Of a stretch of DNA of 64,000 bases, positions 31,030 to 39,209 are shown piece after piece (position 1 is the stretch's first letter; each line of letters begins with the position of its first letter). A program made the position numbers and the translations under genes. The notes beneath the pieces are model-generated. The model was given only the letters and a program-made list of their open reading frames with translations. It had not been told where the DNA came from and searched no databases. Source of the stretch: an uncultured Collinsella sp. (GTDB taxonomy: Bacteria; Actinomycetota; Coriobacteriia; Coriobacteriales; Coriobacteriaceae); contig CAAENX010000012.1 in assembly GCA_900757495.1 (NCBI GenBank), forward strand, positions 1 through 64,000. The letters run 5' to 3'.

Positions 31030-32409
31030 ATGAACACCGAGGAAATTGCGCGCATCGTCGGCAATCAGCGCACTTACTTTAAGACGCATGCCACGTTTGA
31101 TGTCGATACTCGCCGCCGTGCACTGGTGCGCCTGCGCGATGCGGTTCGTGCGCACGAGGGCGATATCGCCCATGCGCTCAAGACCGATCTGGGTAAGTCA
31201 CATGACGAGGCATATATGTGCGAGATCGGCACGTCGCTTTCCGAGATTCGTCATCAGATCGCTCATGTGGCTCGATGGAGTCGTCCGCGCCTGCGTCCGT
31301 GTGACCTCGCTAACGCCGTGAGCGTGTGCAAAACGCAAGCCGTGCCCTATGGCGTCACGCTCATCATGGCGCCCTGGAACTATCCGTTTTTGCTGACGCT
31401 CGAGCCGCTCGCCGGCGCGCTCGCTGCGGGTAACACCGTGGTCATCAAGCCGAGTGCCTATGCGCCGGCTTCGAGCACGGTGCTCAGACAGATTTGCGAG
31501 GAAGCGTTTGACCCCCGTTTGGTGACGGTTGTCGAGGGCGGGCGCGCCGAGAATGAGGCGCTGCTCGATGAATGCTGGGACAAAATCTTCTTTACCGGTA
31601 GTGTTCCGGTCGGCAAGCTCGTCATGGAGCGCGCAAGTAAAAACCTTACGCCCGTGACGCTCGAGCTGGGCGGAAAGAGCCCCTGCATTGTGGACGCGAC
31701 GGCAAACTTGAAGGTCGCGGCACGGCGCATCGCCTTTGGTAAGTGGCTCAACGTGGGGCAGACCTGCGTGGCGCCCGACTACCTGCTGGTCGACGTGCGC
31801 GTGCACGATGAGTTGTTGGGCCTCATCAAGGAGGAGGTCCGTCGCATGTTTGGCGAGTACCCGCTCGACAACGAGGACTACGGGCATATCGTCAACGCCA
31901 AGCATTTTGCGCGCGTGCGCGGGCTGATCGATCCCGATAAGGTCGTGCTTGGAGGTGCCGCGCGCGAGACTTCGTTCAAGATCGAGCCGACGATTTTGGA
32001 CGGCGTGACCCCCGATGACGCCGTGATGCAGGAGGAGATCTTCGGCCCCATCTTACCGGTTCTGACGTTTGAGAGCCTGGATGAGGCCGAGGTGTTCATC
32101 ACGAATCGCCCGACGCCGCTGGCCCTGTATATCTTTAGCCAGGACCGTGCGACCCAGCAGCGCTTTGTTCGCTACGTGCCCTTTGGTGGTGGCTGTGTTA
32201 ATGACACCATTATGCATTTGGCCACGAGCCATATGGGCTTTGGCGGCATGGGGGCGAGCGGTATGGGACAGTACCATGGACGCGAGAGCTTCGATACCTT
32301 TAGCCACAAGAAGAGCATCGTGAACAAGGCAACCTGGCTGGACGTGCCATTCCGCTATGCCCCTTACGCAAGCTGGAAGCACAAGTTCGTGCGCATGTTT
32401 GTGCATTAG
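31030..32409 (+). CDS. Aldehyde dehydrogenase, class 3 type
   Basis: A 459-aa NAD(P)-dependent aldehyde dehydrogenase of the shorter class 3/coniferyl-type branch, without an N-terminal extension. M-A-P-W-N-Y-P is at about 113-119, the Rossmann F-T-G-S-V-P-V-G-K at 188-196, general base Glu212 in L-E-L-G-G-K-S-P, and nucleophile Cys246 in G-Q-T-C-V-A-P-D. Ribosome site AGGAGG overlaps the preceding stop. Paired with the upstream alcohol dehydrogenase. A terminator follows. Confidence 0.92.
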   Translation: MNTEEIARIVGNQRTYFKTHATFDVDTRRRALVRLRDAVRAHEGDIAHALKTDLGKSHDEAYMCEIGTSLSEIRHQIAHVARWSRPRLRPCDLANAVSVCKTQAVPYGVTLIMAPWNYPFLLTLEPLAGALAAGNTVVIKPSAYAPASSTVLRQICEEAFDPRLVTVVEGGRAENEALLDECWDKIFFTGSVPVGKLVMERASKNLTPVTLELGGKSPCIVDATANLKVAARRIAFGKWLNVGQTCVAPDYLLVDVRVHDELLGLIKEEVRRMFGEYPLDNEDYGHIVNAKHFARVRGLIDPDKVVLGGAARETSFKIEPTILDGVTPDDAVMQEEIFGPILPVLTFESLDEAEVFITNRPTPLALYIFSQDRATQQRFVRYVPFGGGCVNDTIMHLATSHMGFGGMGASGMGQYHGRESFDTFSHKKSIVNKATWLDVPFRYAPYASWKHKFVRMFVH

Positions 32410-32414
32410 AAAAG

Positions 32415-32453
32415 GGTGCGGGTAATACGAACAGATGTTCCTATTACCCGCAT
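32415..32453 (+). terminator. Terminator after aldehyde dehydrogenase
   Basis: Stem TGCGGGTAATA/TATTACCCGCA (32417-32427 with 32442-32452), 14-nt loop, then TTTT. Confidence 0.85.
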
Positions 32454-32493
32454 TTTGCGTTAGACTACTGCTATGGAGCACGGATGGGCCAAC

Positions 32494-32508
32494 TCCCTTT
32501 AGAAGGGA
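32494..32508 (+). promoter_or_regulatory. Hairpin hiding the ribosome binding site of the small peptide
   Basis: TCCCTT-TAG-AAGGGA is a perfect 6-bp stem with a 3-nt loop. The right arm AAGGG is the only Shine-Dalgarno sequence for the ATG at 32515, so folding would block translation, as in many type I toxin mRNAs. Confidence 0.6.
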
Positions 32509-32514
32509 TTTGGT

Positions 32515-32598
32515 ATGAACGTAAGCGATGTTATTTCGTTATTGGCGTTGTTGATCGCGGCTATCGAACTCGGCCTGTTTATCGGCCGAATGAAATAG
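32515..32598 (+). CDS. 27-aa hydrophobic peptide, possible type I (holin-like) toxin
   Basis: The peptide starts M-N-V-S-D-V-I-S-L-L and consists of one membrane-spanning stretch (residues about 5-23) with a positive end G-R-M-K. Length, short polar head, single helix and basic tail match the putative holin-like toxins of type I toxin-antitoxin systems. AAGGGA lies 6-11 bases before the ATG inside a hairpin. Downstream, GCCGCCCCCGCG...GCGAAGACGGC (32598-32622) could form an eroded stem. An antisense RNA antitoxin would be expected in 32599-32820 but cannot be shown by eye. Confidence 0.5.
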   Translation: MNVSDVISLLALLIAAIELGLFIGRMK

Positions 32599-32832
32599 CC
32601 GCCCCCGCGTAAGCGAAGACGGCCACTTCTCACGATGAAAACGTGTATCGGAGTTGGCAAGACCCGCTGCCACGGGTGCCATCCGCGTTCCTATCTTATC
32701 TGCAAGCGTTCCGTCGCGCAAGCGTTGCGGCAAACGATTGAAAGACGCAGACAGGATGAATTTGTGTCCGCACGGGCCCGTAGACTTCTCAACTATGTTG
32801 TGGATGCTCGCTAATCGGTAATGGAGGCGCAC

Positions 32833-33012
32833 GTGTTTGATGACGATGACCTGTTCGATCTGACAGACGATCCGTTTGAGTGGGATATGCTGCTCGATGA
32901 CGATGAGTTGGAGCAGGACCGTAAGAAGCGGCAGGGCAAGAAGGCGCGGGATGACGCTTCGAAAAAGCAGGACAAGCGTCGCCGAGGTCTGTTCGGCGGG
33001 CTCTTTGGGTAA
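32833..33012 (+). CDS. Small charged protein, function unknown
   Basis: A 59-aa protein (63 if the ATG at 32821 is used). The first half is highly acidic (D-D-D-D-L-F-D-L-T-D-D), the second highly basic (K-K-R-Q-G-K-K-A-R), ending G-L-F-G-G-L-F-G. GGAGG lies five bases before the GTG at 32833, which favours that start. No family recognised. It precedes the phosphoesterase gene by 66 bases. Confidence 0.6.
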   Translation: MFDDDDLFDLTDDPFEWDMLLDDDELEQDRKKRQGKKARDDASKKQDKRRRGLFGGLFG

Positions 33013-33078
33013 CCGTCGTATCGCTGCGTCTGTATACTAAACAGGTCTTATACGCGCTGCGAAATGAGGGCATAGACG

Positions 33079-33624
33079 ATGATGTGGTTTACCGCCGATC
33101 TGCACCTGGGCGATACGAATATCTTGCACGACGTGGATCGACCGTTTGATTCGGTCGAGGAGATGAACCGCAAGGTCATCGATGCCATCAATGAGTGCGT
33201 GGCTGTGGACGACCGCCTCTATATCTTGGGAGACTTTACCTATCGTTTGCCCCTGGCGGAGGCGGTGCGCCTGCGCGAGCGCATCGAATGTCAGAACGTA
33301 ACGCTCATCCGCGGTAACCATGACGGCGACTGGGAAGATCGAGACGCGCCGCACATTTGGGATGAGGTGCGCGATTATCTGGAGGTCGCCCCCGGTTACG
33401 CTAAGGGCCATCGCCTGGTAATGAGCCATTACCCCATGCTCAGCTGGAACGGCAAGGCGCGTGGCGCCATCATGCTGCACGGGCATATCCACAGCAGGGG
33501 AGACCGCACCAACGCGCGCAACCGCGATCGCGAGCGCCCCATCTTTCGCTATGATGTCGGCCTCGATGCCAACGAGTACAAGCCCGTAAGCCGTGACCAA
33601 ATCCTCGGCTTCTTTGGACTGTAG
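33079..33624 (+). CDS. Calcineurin-like metallophosphoesterase
   Basis: A 181-aa single-domain phosphoesterase. Metal ligands follow the standard order: Asp7 and His9 in T-A-D-L-H-L-G, L-G-D-F, R-G-N-H-D, M-S-H-Y-P and L-H-G-H-I-H. It belongs with the small YfcE/phage-type phosphoesterases; the substrate is not predictable. A CCACCACAAAGG hairpin follows eight bases after the stop. Confidence 0.88.
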   Translation: MMWFTADLHLGDTNILHDVDRPFDSVEEMNRKVIDAINECVAVDDRLYILGDFTYRLPLAEAVRLRERIECQNVTLIRGNHDGDWEDRDAPHIWDEVRDYLEVAPGYAKGHRLVMSHYPMLSWNGKARGAIMLHGHIHSRGDRTNARNRDRERPIFRYDVGLDANEYKPVSRDQILGFFGL

Positions 33625-33631
33625 CCCTCAA

Positions 33632-33666
33632 ACCACCACAAAGGGGACAGGCACCTTTGTGGTGGT
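33632..33666. repeat. Hairpin repeat ACCACCACAAAGG, copy 1
   Basis: Perfect 13-bp stem ACCACCACAAAGG/CCTTTGTGGTGGT around GGGACAGGC-type loop sequence. A decayed copy follows the next gene at 34463-34495. Confidence 0.85.
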
Positions 33667-33688
33667 CCTTGCATAGATTGGAGTCGCT

Positions 33689-34453
33689 ATGAAGCAATTG
33701 CTCATTCGTGCCGACGATATCGGTTATTCGTATGCCGTTAACCTGGGGATTGCCCGCAGCATCAATGAGGGTCTGGTGCGCTCGGCGGGCTTGATGCCCA
33801 ATATGCCCGAGGCCGAGCGTGGCTGGTCGCTCGTGGCGGACGCCGGCATTGCGGTGGGCCAGCATACCAACGTGTGCCTGGGCAAGCCGTGTGCCGACCC
33901 GGAGCTCATTCCGAGTATGCTCAACGAGAGCGGTGAGTTCCATAGCAGCCGTACCTTCCGCGAGCATTTTAAGCGCGGCGAAGAACTGATCGACTTTGAT
34001 GAGGCCTGCATCGAGATTCGCGCGCAGCATGACCGCTTTGTCGAGATCGTGGGCCGCGAACCCGATTACTTTGAGGCCCATGCCGTCATGGGCAAAAACC
34101 TTAACCGAGCGATCTCGGCGGTTGCTCAGGAACTGGGCCTTAAGGAACAGAAGGCGAGCTTCGACCCCACGGCGGTTGTGCGTTGCGGTGCCACCGACCT
34201 GCGCATGGTGATGCACTCGATGGAGCCGGGCTACGAACCCAAGGACTCGATTATGCGGACGGTTCGCGAGATGGCGGACGGCGAGACGGTCGTCTTTGTG
34301 TGCCATCCGGGCTATCTCGATCGTTTTATCTTGGAGAACAGCTCGCTTACGACCGATCGCACCAAGGAAGTCGATGCGCTGACCGACCCCGAGCTTCGCG
34401 CTTGGCTTGAGTCTCAATCCGATCTTCGCCTGATCGACTACCGCGACCTGTAA
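33689..34453 (+). CDS. ChbG/HpnK-type carbohydrate deacetylase (YdjC family)
   Basis: A 254-aa protein of the YdjC/ChbG family, metal-dependent deacetylases acting on N-acetylated sugars such as chito-oligosaccharides. It starts with the metal and catalytic A-D-D motif (R-A-D-D-I-G-Y), then G-Q-H-T-N (about 58-62) and F-E-A-H-A-V-M (about 127-133) supply the His ligands, and C-H-P-G-Y closes the site. No signal peptide. It lies between two related hairpin repeats. Confidence 0.87.
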   Translation: MKQLLIRADDIGYSYAVNLGIARSINEGLVRSAGLMPNMPEAERGWSLVADAGIAVGQHTNVCLGKPCADPELIPSMLNESGEFHSSRTFREHFKRGEELIDFDEACIEIRAQHDRFVEIVGREPDYFEAHAVMGKNLNRAISAVAQELGLKEQKASFDPTAVVRCGATDLRMVMHSMEPGYEPKDSIMRTVREMADGETVVFVCHPGYLDRFILENSSLTTDRTKEVDALTDPELRAWLESQSDLRLIDYRDL

Positions 34454-34462
34454 GGACCCAAG

Positions 34463-34495
34463 CCACCACAAAGGGGATAGGCACCCTCGCGGTGG
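34463..34495. repeat. Hairpin repeat ACCACCACAAAGG, copy 2 (decayed)
   Basis: CCACCACAAAGGGGATAGGC matches copy 1 closely, but the right arm reads CCCTCGCGGTGG, so only the outer five base pairs and parts of the stem remain. Confidence 0.7.
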
Positions 34496-34592
34496 ATCTG
34501 GCGCCGTTGCCATTATGGCTGCGGCGCCTTTTTTGTCCGTGCGGCGCGGTAGAGTGTAGGCGGTTGAAATTTGCGTCCATCGAGGAGCGGCT

Positions 34593-36350
34593 ATGAATGA
34601 GATCAAGTGCCCGCATTGTGGCGAAGTTTTTAAGGTCGATGCGTCTGGCTATGCGGATATCGTCAAGCAAGTACGCGATGCCGAGTTTTCGCGCGATCTG
34701 AATGAGCGTGTGAAGGCAGTCCGGCGCGAGGGCGAGCAGGCGCTGGAACTTGAGCGCTCGCGTTCGACGGCTGCCTTGCAGGAGGCAGAGTCTCAGCGCA
34801 ACGCTCAGCTTGCCGAGCAGAAGAACACTGCGGAGCAGAAGCTGGCACAAGAGGTTGCCAAGCGCGATGCTGAGCTTGCCGAGCTGCGCGCCAAGCTCGA
34901 GGGCGCCGCCACAGAGCGCGAGAGTGCAAGCCAGCGCGCGGCGGTTGAGGCCCGCGCCGATGCTCAAAAGGAAAACGCCGAGCTTCAGCGAGAAATCGAC
35001 AATTTGCGTGCGCAGCTGGAGCGCAAAGATGACGAAGCCAAGCTCGTCGAGTCGGCGGCGCGCAATGCTGCTCAAAACGATTTAGCTGCACGTGATGCTC
35101 AGATTGCCGAGCTGCAGGCCAGGCTTGCCGCGGCGGACAAGGCCCAGGAGATGGCGCTTGCCGCTGCCGCGGCTGAGTCGCAGCGTGAGCTCGATGCCGC
35201 TCGCAGCGAGGCCGAGCGCGCACTTGCTGACTACCGCGCGACGGTACAGGAGAAGTTTTCTGCCGCAAAGGCTCAGTCCGAGCAAGAGGCCGAGGGTCTG
35301 CGTGCCCAGCTGCGCGAGCAGGAACTGATGGCAAAAATGAACCTGTCGGAGGCGGTTGCCGCGGCGGAGCGAGAGCGCGATGAGGCGCGTGCCAAACTGA
35401 CGAGCGAGCTGGCGGTGCGCGATTCGCGCGAAGAGCAGGCCAAGGCAGCACATGAGCTCGAGCTTGCGCAGGCCAAGCGCGCGAGCGATGACCTGATTCG
35501 CTACAAGGATGAAGAGATCGAGCGCCTTAAGGACATGAAGGTCCGCCTGTCCACCAAGATGGTGGGCGAGTCGCTCGAACAGCACTGCGAGACCGAGTTT
35601 AACCGTCTGCGTATGACGGCGTTTCCTAACGCGTACTTCGAGAAAGATAACGATGCGTCCGAGGGCACCAAGGGCGACTTTATCTTCCGCGAGTGCGACG
35701 CGAGCGGCAACGAGCTCATTTCGATTATGTTCGAGATGAAAAACGAGAACGACGAGACCGCGACCAAACATAAAAACGAGGACTTCTTTAAGAAACTCGA
35801 TCACGATCGTCGCCAGAAAGGCTGTGAGTACGCGGTGCTCTGCACGCTGCTCGAGCCCGAGAGCGAGCTTTACAACGCGGGAATCGTGGACGTGAGCTAT
35901 CGCTACGAGAAGATGTATGTGATCCGCCCGCAGTTCTTCATTCCCATCATTACGCTGCTGCGCAATGCTGCCATGGGTTCGCTTCGCTATAAGCAGGAGC
36001 TGGCGGAGTACAAGCAGCAGAATATCGATGTCACGAACTTCGAAGCCAAGATGGAGAAGTTCAAGAACGATTTCGGCCGCAACTACGAGATCGCGAGCCG
36101 CAAGTTCCAAACGGCAATCGATGAGATCGACAAGACGATTAGCCATCTGCAGAAAACCAAGGAGGCGTTGCTGTCCTCCGAGAACAATCTGCGCCTTGCC
36201 AACAAGAAAGCCGACGATCTTACCATTCGCAAGCTCACGTGGGGCAACAAGACCATGAAGGCGGCGTTTGACGAGGCACGCGGGGCTGCGCCAGAGACAA
36301 ACGATGAGCCAGCCGAGGCGGATTCGTATGAGGTCGAGGACGCCGAGTAA
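34593..36350 (+). CDS. DUF2130 protein (zinc ribbon, coiled coil, nuclease-like domain)
   Basis: A 585-aa protein. Residues 1-15 hold a small C-P-H-C-G zinc-ribbon half. Residues about 30-310 are a long Glu/Ala/Arg/Lys coiled coil. From about 315 (M-V-G-E-S-L-E-Q-H-C-E) the conserved DUF2130 domain follows, with G-T-K-G-D-F-I-F-R and I-M-F-E-M-K-N-E spaced like the D...E-x-K core of PD-(D/E)XK nucleases. The C-terminus is again helical and ends acidic. The function is unknown; the layout suggests DNA or RNA processing. A shared terminator separates it from the convergent helicase. Confidence 0.85.
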   Translation: MNEIKCPHCGEVFKVDASGYADIVKQVRDAEFSRDLNERVKAVRREGEQALELERSRSTAALQEAESQRNAQLAEQKNTAEQKLAQEVAKRDAELAELRAKLEGAATERESASQRAAVEARADAQKENAELQREIDNLRAQLERKDDEAKLVESAARNAAQNDLAARDAQIAELQARLAAADKAQEMALAAAAAESQRELDAARSEAERALADYRATVQEKFSAAKAQSEQEAEGLRAQLREQELMAKMNLSEAVAAAERERDEARAKLTSELAVRDSREEQAKAAHELELAQAKRASDDLIRYKDEEIERLKDMKVRLSTKMVGESLEQHCETEFNRLRMTAFPNAYFEKDNDASEGTKGDFIFRECDASGNELISIMFEMKNENDETATKHKNEDFFKKLDHDRRQKGCEYAVLCTLLEPESELYNAGIVDVSYRYEKMYVIRPQFFIPIITLLRNAAMGSLRYKQELAEYKQQNIDVTNFEAKMEKFKNDFGRNYEIASRKFQTAIDEIDKTISHLQKTKEALLSSENNLRLANKKADDLTIRKLTWGNKTMKAAFDEARGAAPETNDEPAEADSYEVEDAE

Positions 36351-36369
36351 GGCATAGCGGATAGTGCAA

Positions 36370-36407
36370 AAGCGGGGCCGCTGGCGATGTTGCCAGCGGC
36401 CCCGCTT
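36370..36407. terminator. Bidirectional terminator
   Basis: Perfect 16-bp stem AAGCGGGGCCGCTGGC/GCCAGCGGCCCCGCTT with a 6-nt loop between convergent genes. Only short T or A runs flank it. Confidence 0.85.
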
Positions 36408-36429
36408 CGTTTCGTCCCATTCTGTTCGG

Positions 36430-39111
36430 CTAGTCCTCGAGCAGGTCCTCGATAAAGCCGACGCGGTAGTTTTTGAAAATGACCTCGCCGCCGTCTTGCG
36501 TGGCGTCCAGATCGACATCGCCCATGATGCCAAAGTCGTGGTCGCCATCCTCGTCGGCAAAGATCTGGTGCACGTGCCACACGTGTACGGTCTTCTCATC
36601 GGACTCATCGATGGAAAACATCGCGGCACTGCGGGCATCTCCGTCGGTGAGGATCTCCTCGTGCTGCTCGTGGTAGGCATCGAGCGCCTTTTGCCAGCGG
36701 ATCTCGCTCATGCCCCAGTCGTCGTCGAGCTCGCCCAGGTCGCGAACGTGCTCGCGAGCGGCAAGGGTCACGCGGCGGAAGAGCGCGTTGCGCACCAACA
36801 GCGTGCAGCCGCGACGGTCCGCAACGACCTCGTCGATACCCTGCGGCGGCGCGGCGTCGAGGGCTGCCGGGTTGCCGGCGTTCTCCCACTCGTCCACCAG
36901 GCTCGAGTCCACCGAGCGCACCACAAAGCCCAGCCACGAGATAATGTCGCGCAAGCGCTCATCGCGCTTCTCAATGGGTACGGTGCGATCGAGGGAACGG
37001 TAGGCCTCGGCTAGGTAGCGCAGCAGAATGCCCTCGGAGCGGGCGATGCCGAGCTTTTGAATGTAACCCTTAAAATCGCTCGCGCTTTCCAGCATATCGC
37101 GCAGAACGCTCTTGGGAGAGAGCTGGTAGTCGTTTGCCCAGGGCACTTCCTGGCAGTACTTGTCAAAGGCGGCGTCGAGCAAATCCTCGAGCGGCTTTTC
37201 GTACGTGACGTCTTGGATGCGTTCCAGACGCTCCTCATACTCGATGCCGTCGGCCTTCATCTCGGCCATAGCGCGATCGCGTGCGGCGCGCTCCTGTGCG
37301 CGCAGCACCTGCTTGGGATCCTCGAGCGTTGCCTCGACCATTGAGATTAAATCCATGGTATAGGTCTCGCTCTCGGGATCGAGCAGCTCCAACGCGGCAA
37401 GCAGGAACGGCGAGAGCGGCTGATCGAGCGCGAAGTCCTCGGGCAGATCGACCGTCAGCGCATAGTCGATGTCTGGTGCGGCGTCAGTCGGGGCGTCGGG
37501 TGCGGGCGGCACCTCGGTTCGAACGACGACGCCGGAATCGATGAGCGTGGCGAAGATTTCGTCGGCACGAACCTCGAGCTTGGCCTTTTCCTCGGGCGTT
37601 TGCAGGCTTGTCTCGATGAGGTCATGCACGCGGGCGCGGGCGTCGCCGCCCTGCTCGACCACGCTAATCACCATGGAGTGTGTGATGCGCAGGCGCGGCT
37701 TGAGCGTCTCGGGCTGCGTCTCGATCAGGCGCTCAAAGGTCTGCTTGTTCCAGGTGACAAAGCCCTCGGGGGCCTTCTTCTTTTTAATCTTGCGGAGCTT
37801 CTTGGGGTCGTCGCCCGCCTTGGCCATGAGCTTGGCGTTCTCGATCTCGTGCTCGGGTGCCTCGGCGATCACCATGCCCTCGGTATCGAAGCCCGAGCGG
37901 CCGGCGCGACCGGCAATCTGATGGAACTCGCGGGCGCGCAGACGACGCATCTTGTAGCCATCGAACTTGGTGAGCGCGGTGAGCACCACGGTGTGGATGG
38001 GTACGTTGATGCCGACGCCGAGCGTATCGGTACCGCAGATGACGGGCAGCAGGCCCTGCTGCGCTAAGCGCTCGACCAACAGGCGATAGCGCGGCAACAT
38101 GCCGGCATGGTGCACGCCGACGCCGCAGCCGAGCAAGCGCTTGAGGATCTTGCCGAAGGCTGTCGAGAAGCTCGTTCCCTTTGCCGCTTCTTTGATGGCC
38201 TCGCGCTGCTCCTTGCTGGCGATGCCAAAATTGGCGAGCGATTGTGCCGTCGCAAGGGCGGCATCCTGGCTAAAGTGCACGATATAAAGTGGGGCCTCTC
38301 CGCGGCGCATCGCGAGCTCGACGGTGCCCTCGAGAGAGGTCGTTACATAGTCGTAGCTCAGCGGAACAGGGCGCGGGGCATCGACGACCAAGTCGCAAGC
38401 AGCGCCGGTGTGCTCCTCGAGTGAGGCGGCGATGGCGGTGACATCGCCGAGCGTGGCGCTCATGAGCATAAACTGCGTGTGGGGCAGGGTGAGCAGCGGC
38501 ACCTGCCAGGCCCAGCCGCGGTCGGGGTCGGCAAAGTAGTGGAACTCGTCCATGGACACGCAGCCCACATCGGCGTCCTCACCCTCGCGGAGCGCATCGT
38601 TGGCAAGGATTTCGGCCGTGCAGCAGATGACGGGTGCCTTGGTGTTGATATGCGTGTCGCCGGTGATCATGCCGACGTTATCGCGGCCGAGCACCTGCAC
38701 AAGGTCGAAGAACTTTTCGCTGACCAGGGCCTTGATGGGGGCCGTGTAATAACAGCGCTTACCCTGCGCCATGCCCATAAAGAGCATGCCCAGCGCGACG
38801 AGCGATTTACCCGATCCGGTCGGCGTGCCCAAAATGACGTGATCGCCGGCGGCCAGGTCCATGAGGGCCTCTTCTTGGTGATCCCACAGCTCAATGCCGC
38901 GGTCGCTCGTCCATTCAAAGAAGCGTTCGAAGGCCTGATCGGGCGTGAGCCATGGTTCGGGCTCGCTGCCGTCCTCGGGCTCCCACCAGGTGGGGGAGAG
39001 CGCGCCGAGCGAGCCGAACTCGGCTTCGGTTCCCGTGCCGCCCGAGAATGAGCTGGCGGCGCCGGCGCCGGAGACGGTGCTGGCGGCGGTATCTGTCGTG
39101 GTCTGTGCCAT
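36430..39111 (-). CDS. SF2 DEAD/DEAH helicase, DUF3516 type (Ski2-like)
   Basis: An 893-aa superfamily 2 helicase. Walker A G-T-P-T-G-S-G-K-S is at 95-103, Walker B D-E-F-H at 188-191, S-A-T motif III near 218, and the second RecA domain has D-T-L-G-V-G-I-N-V-P and Q-I-A-G-R-A-G-R. The C-terminal 400 residues correspond to the actinobacterial DUF3516 region. The Q-I-A-G-R-A-G-R and I-N-V-P motifs are of the Ski2/Brr2 type, suggesting RNA work. The N-terminal 35 residues are low-complexity. Single gene, convergent with the DUF2130 gene. Confidence 0.9.
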   Translation of the reverse strand: MAQTTTDTAASTVSGAGAASSFSGGTGTEAEFGSLGALSPTWWEPEDGSEPEPWLTPDQAFERFFEWTSDRGIELWDHQEEALMDLAAGDHVILGTPTGSGKSLVALGMLFMGMAQGKRCYYTAPIKALVSEKFFDLVQVLGRDNVGMITGDTHINTKAPVICCTAEILANDALREGEDADVGCVSMDEFHYFADPDRGWAWQVPLLTLPHTQFMLMSATLGDVTAIAASLEEHTGAACDLVVDAPRPVPLSYDYVTTSLEGTVELAMRRGEAPLYIVHFSQDAALATAQSLANFGIASKEQREAIKEAAKGTSFSTAFGKILKRLLGCGVGVHHAGMLPRYRLLVERLAQQGLLPVICGTDTLGVGINVPIHTVVLTALTKFDGYKMRRLRAREFHQIAGRAGRSGFDTEGMVIAEAPEHEIENAKLMAKAGDDPKKLRKIKKKKAPEGFVTWNKQTFERLIETQPETLKPRLRITHSMVISVVEQGGDARARVHDLIETSLQTPEEKAKLEVRADEIFATLIDSGVVVRTEVPPAPDAPTDAAPDIDYALTVDLPEDFALDQPLSPFLLAALELLDPESETYTMDLISMVEATLEDPKQVLRAQERAARDRAMAEMKADGIEYEERLERIQDVTYEKPLEDLLDAAFDKYCQEVPWANDYQLSPKSVLRDMLESASDFKGYIQKLGIARSEGILLRYLAEAYRSLDRTVPIEKRDERLRDIISWLGFVVRSVDSSLVDEWENAGNPAALDAAPPQGIDEVVADRRGCTLLVRNALFRRVTLAAREHVRDLGELDDDWGMSEIRWQKALDAYHEQHEEILTDGDARSAAMFSIDESDEKTVHVWHVHQIFADEDGDHDFGIMGDVDLDATQDGGEVIFKNYRVGFIEDLLED

Positions 39112-39209
39112 GTGGTTGCTTTCTCTCGCGATTGTCCGCCAACTATTATGGCGTAGCGTCGCATCGATGCGTTCGCAGGCAAGAAAATGCAGGAAATGGG
39201 CGCGTGAAG

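Noticed and set aside
36430..39111. Helicase as part of a restriction-modification locus
   Set aside because: Neighbouring methyltransferases are tRNA or small-molecule types, with no DNA-methylase N-P-P-Y or P-C motif.
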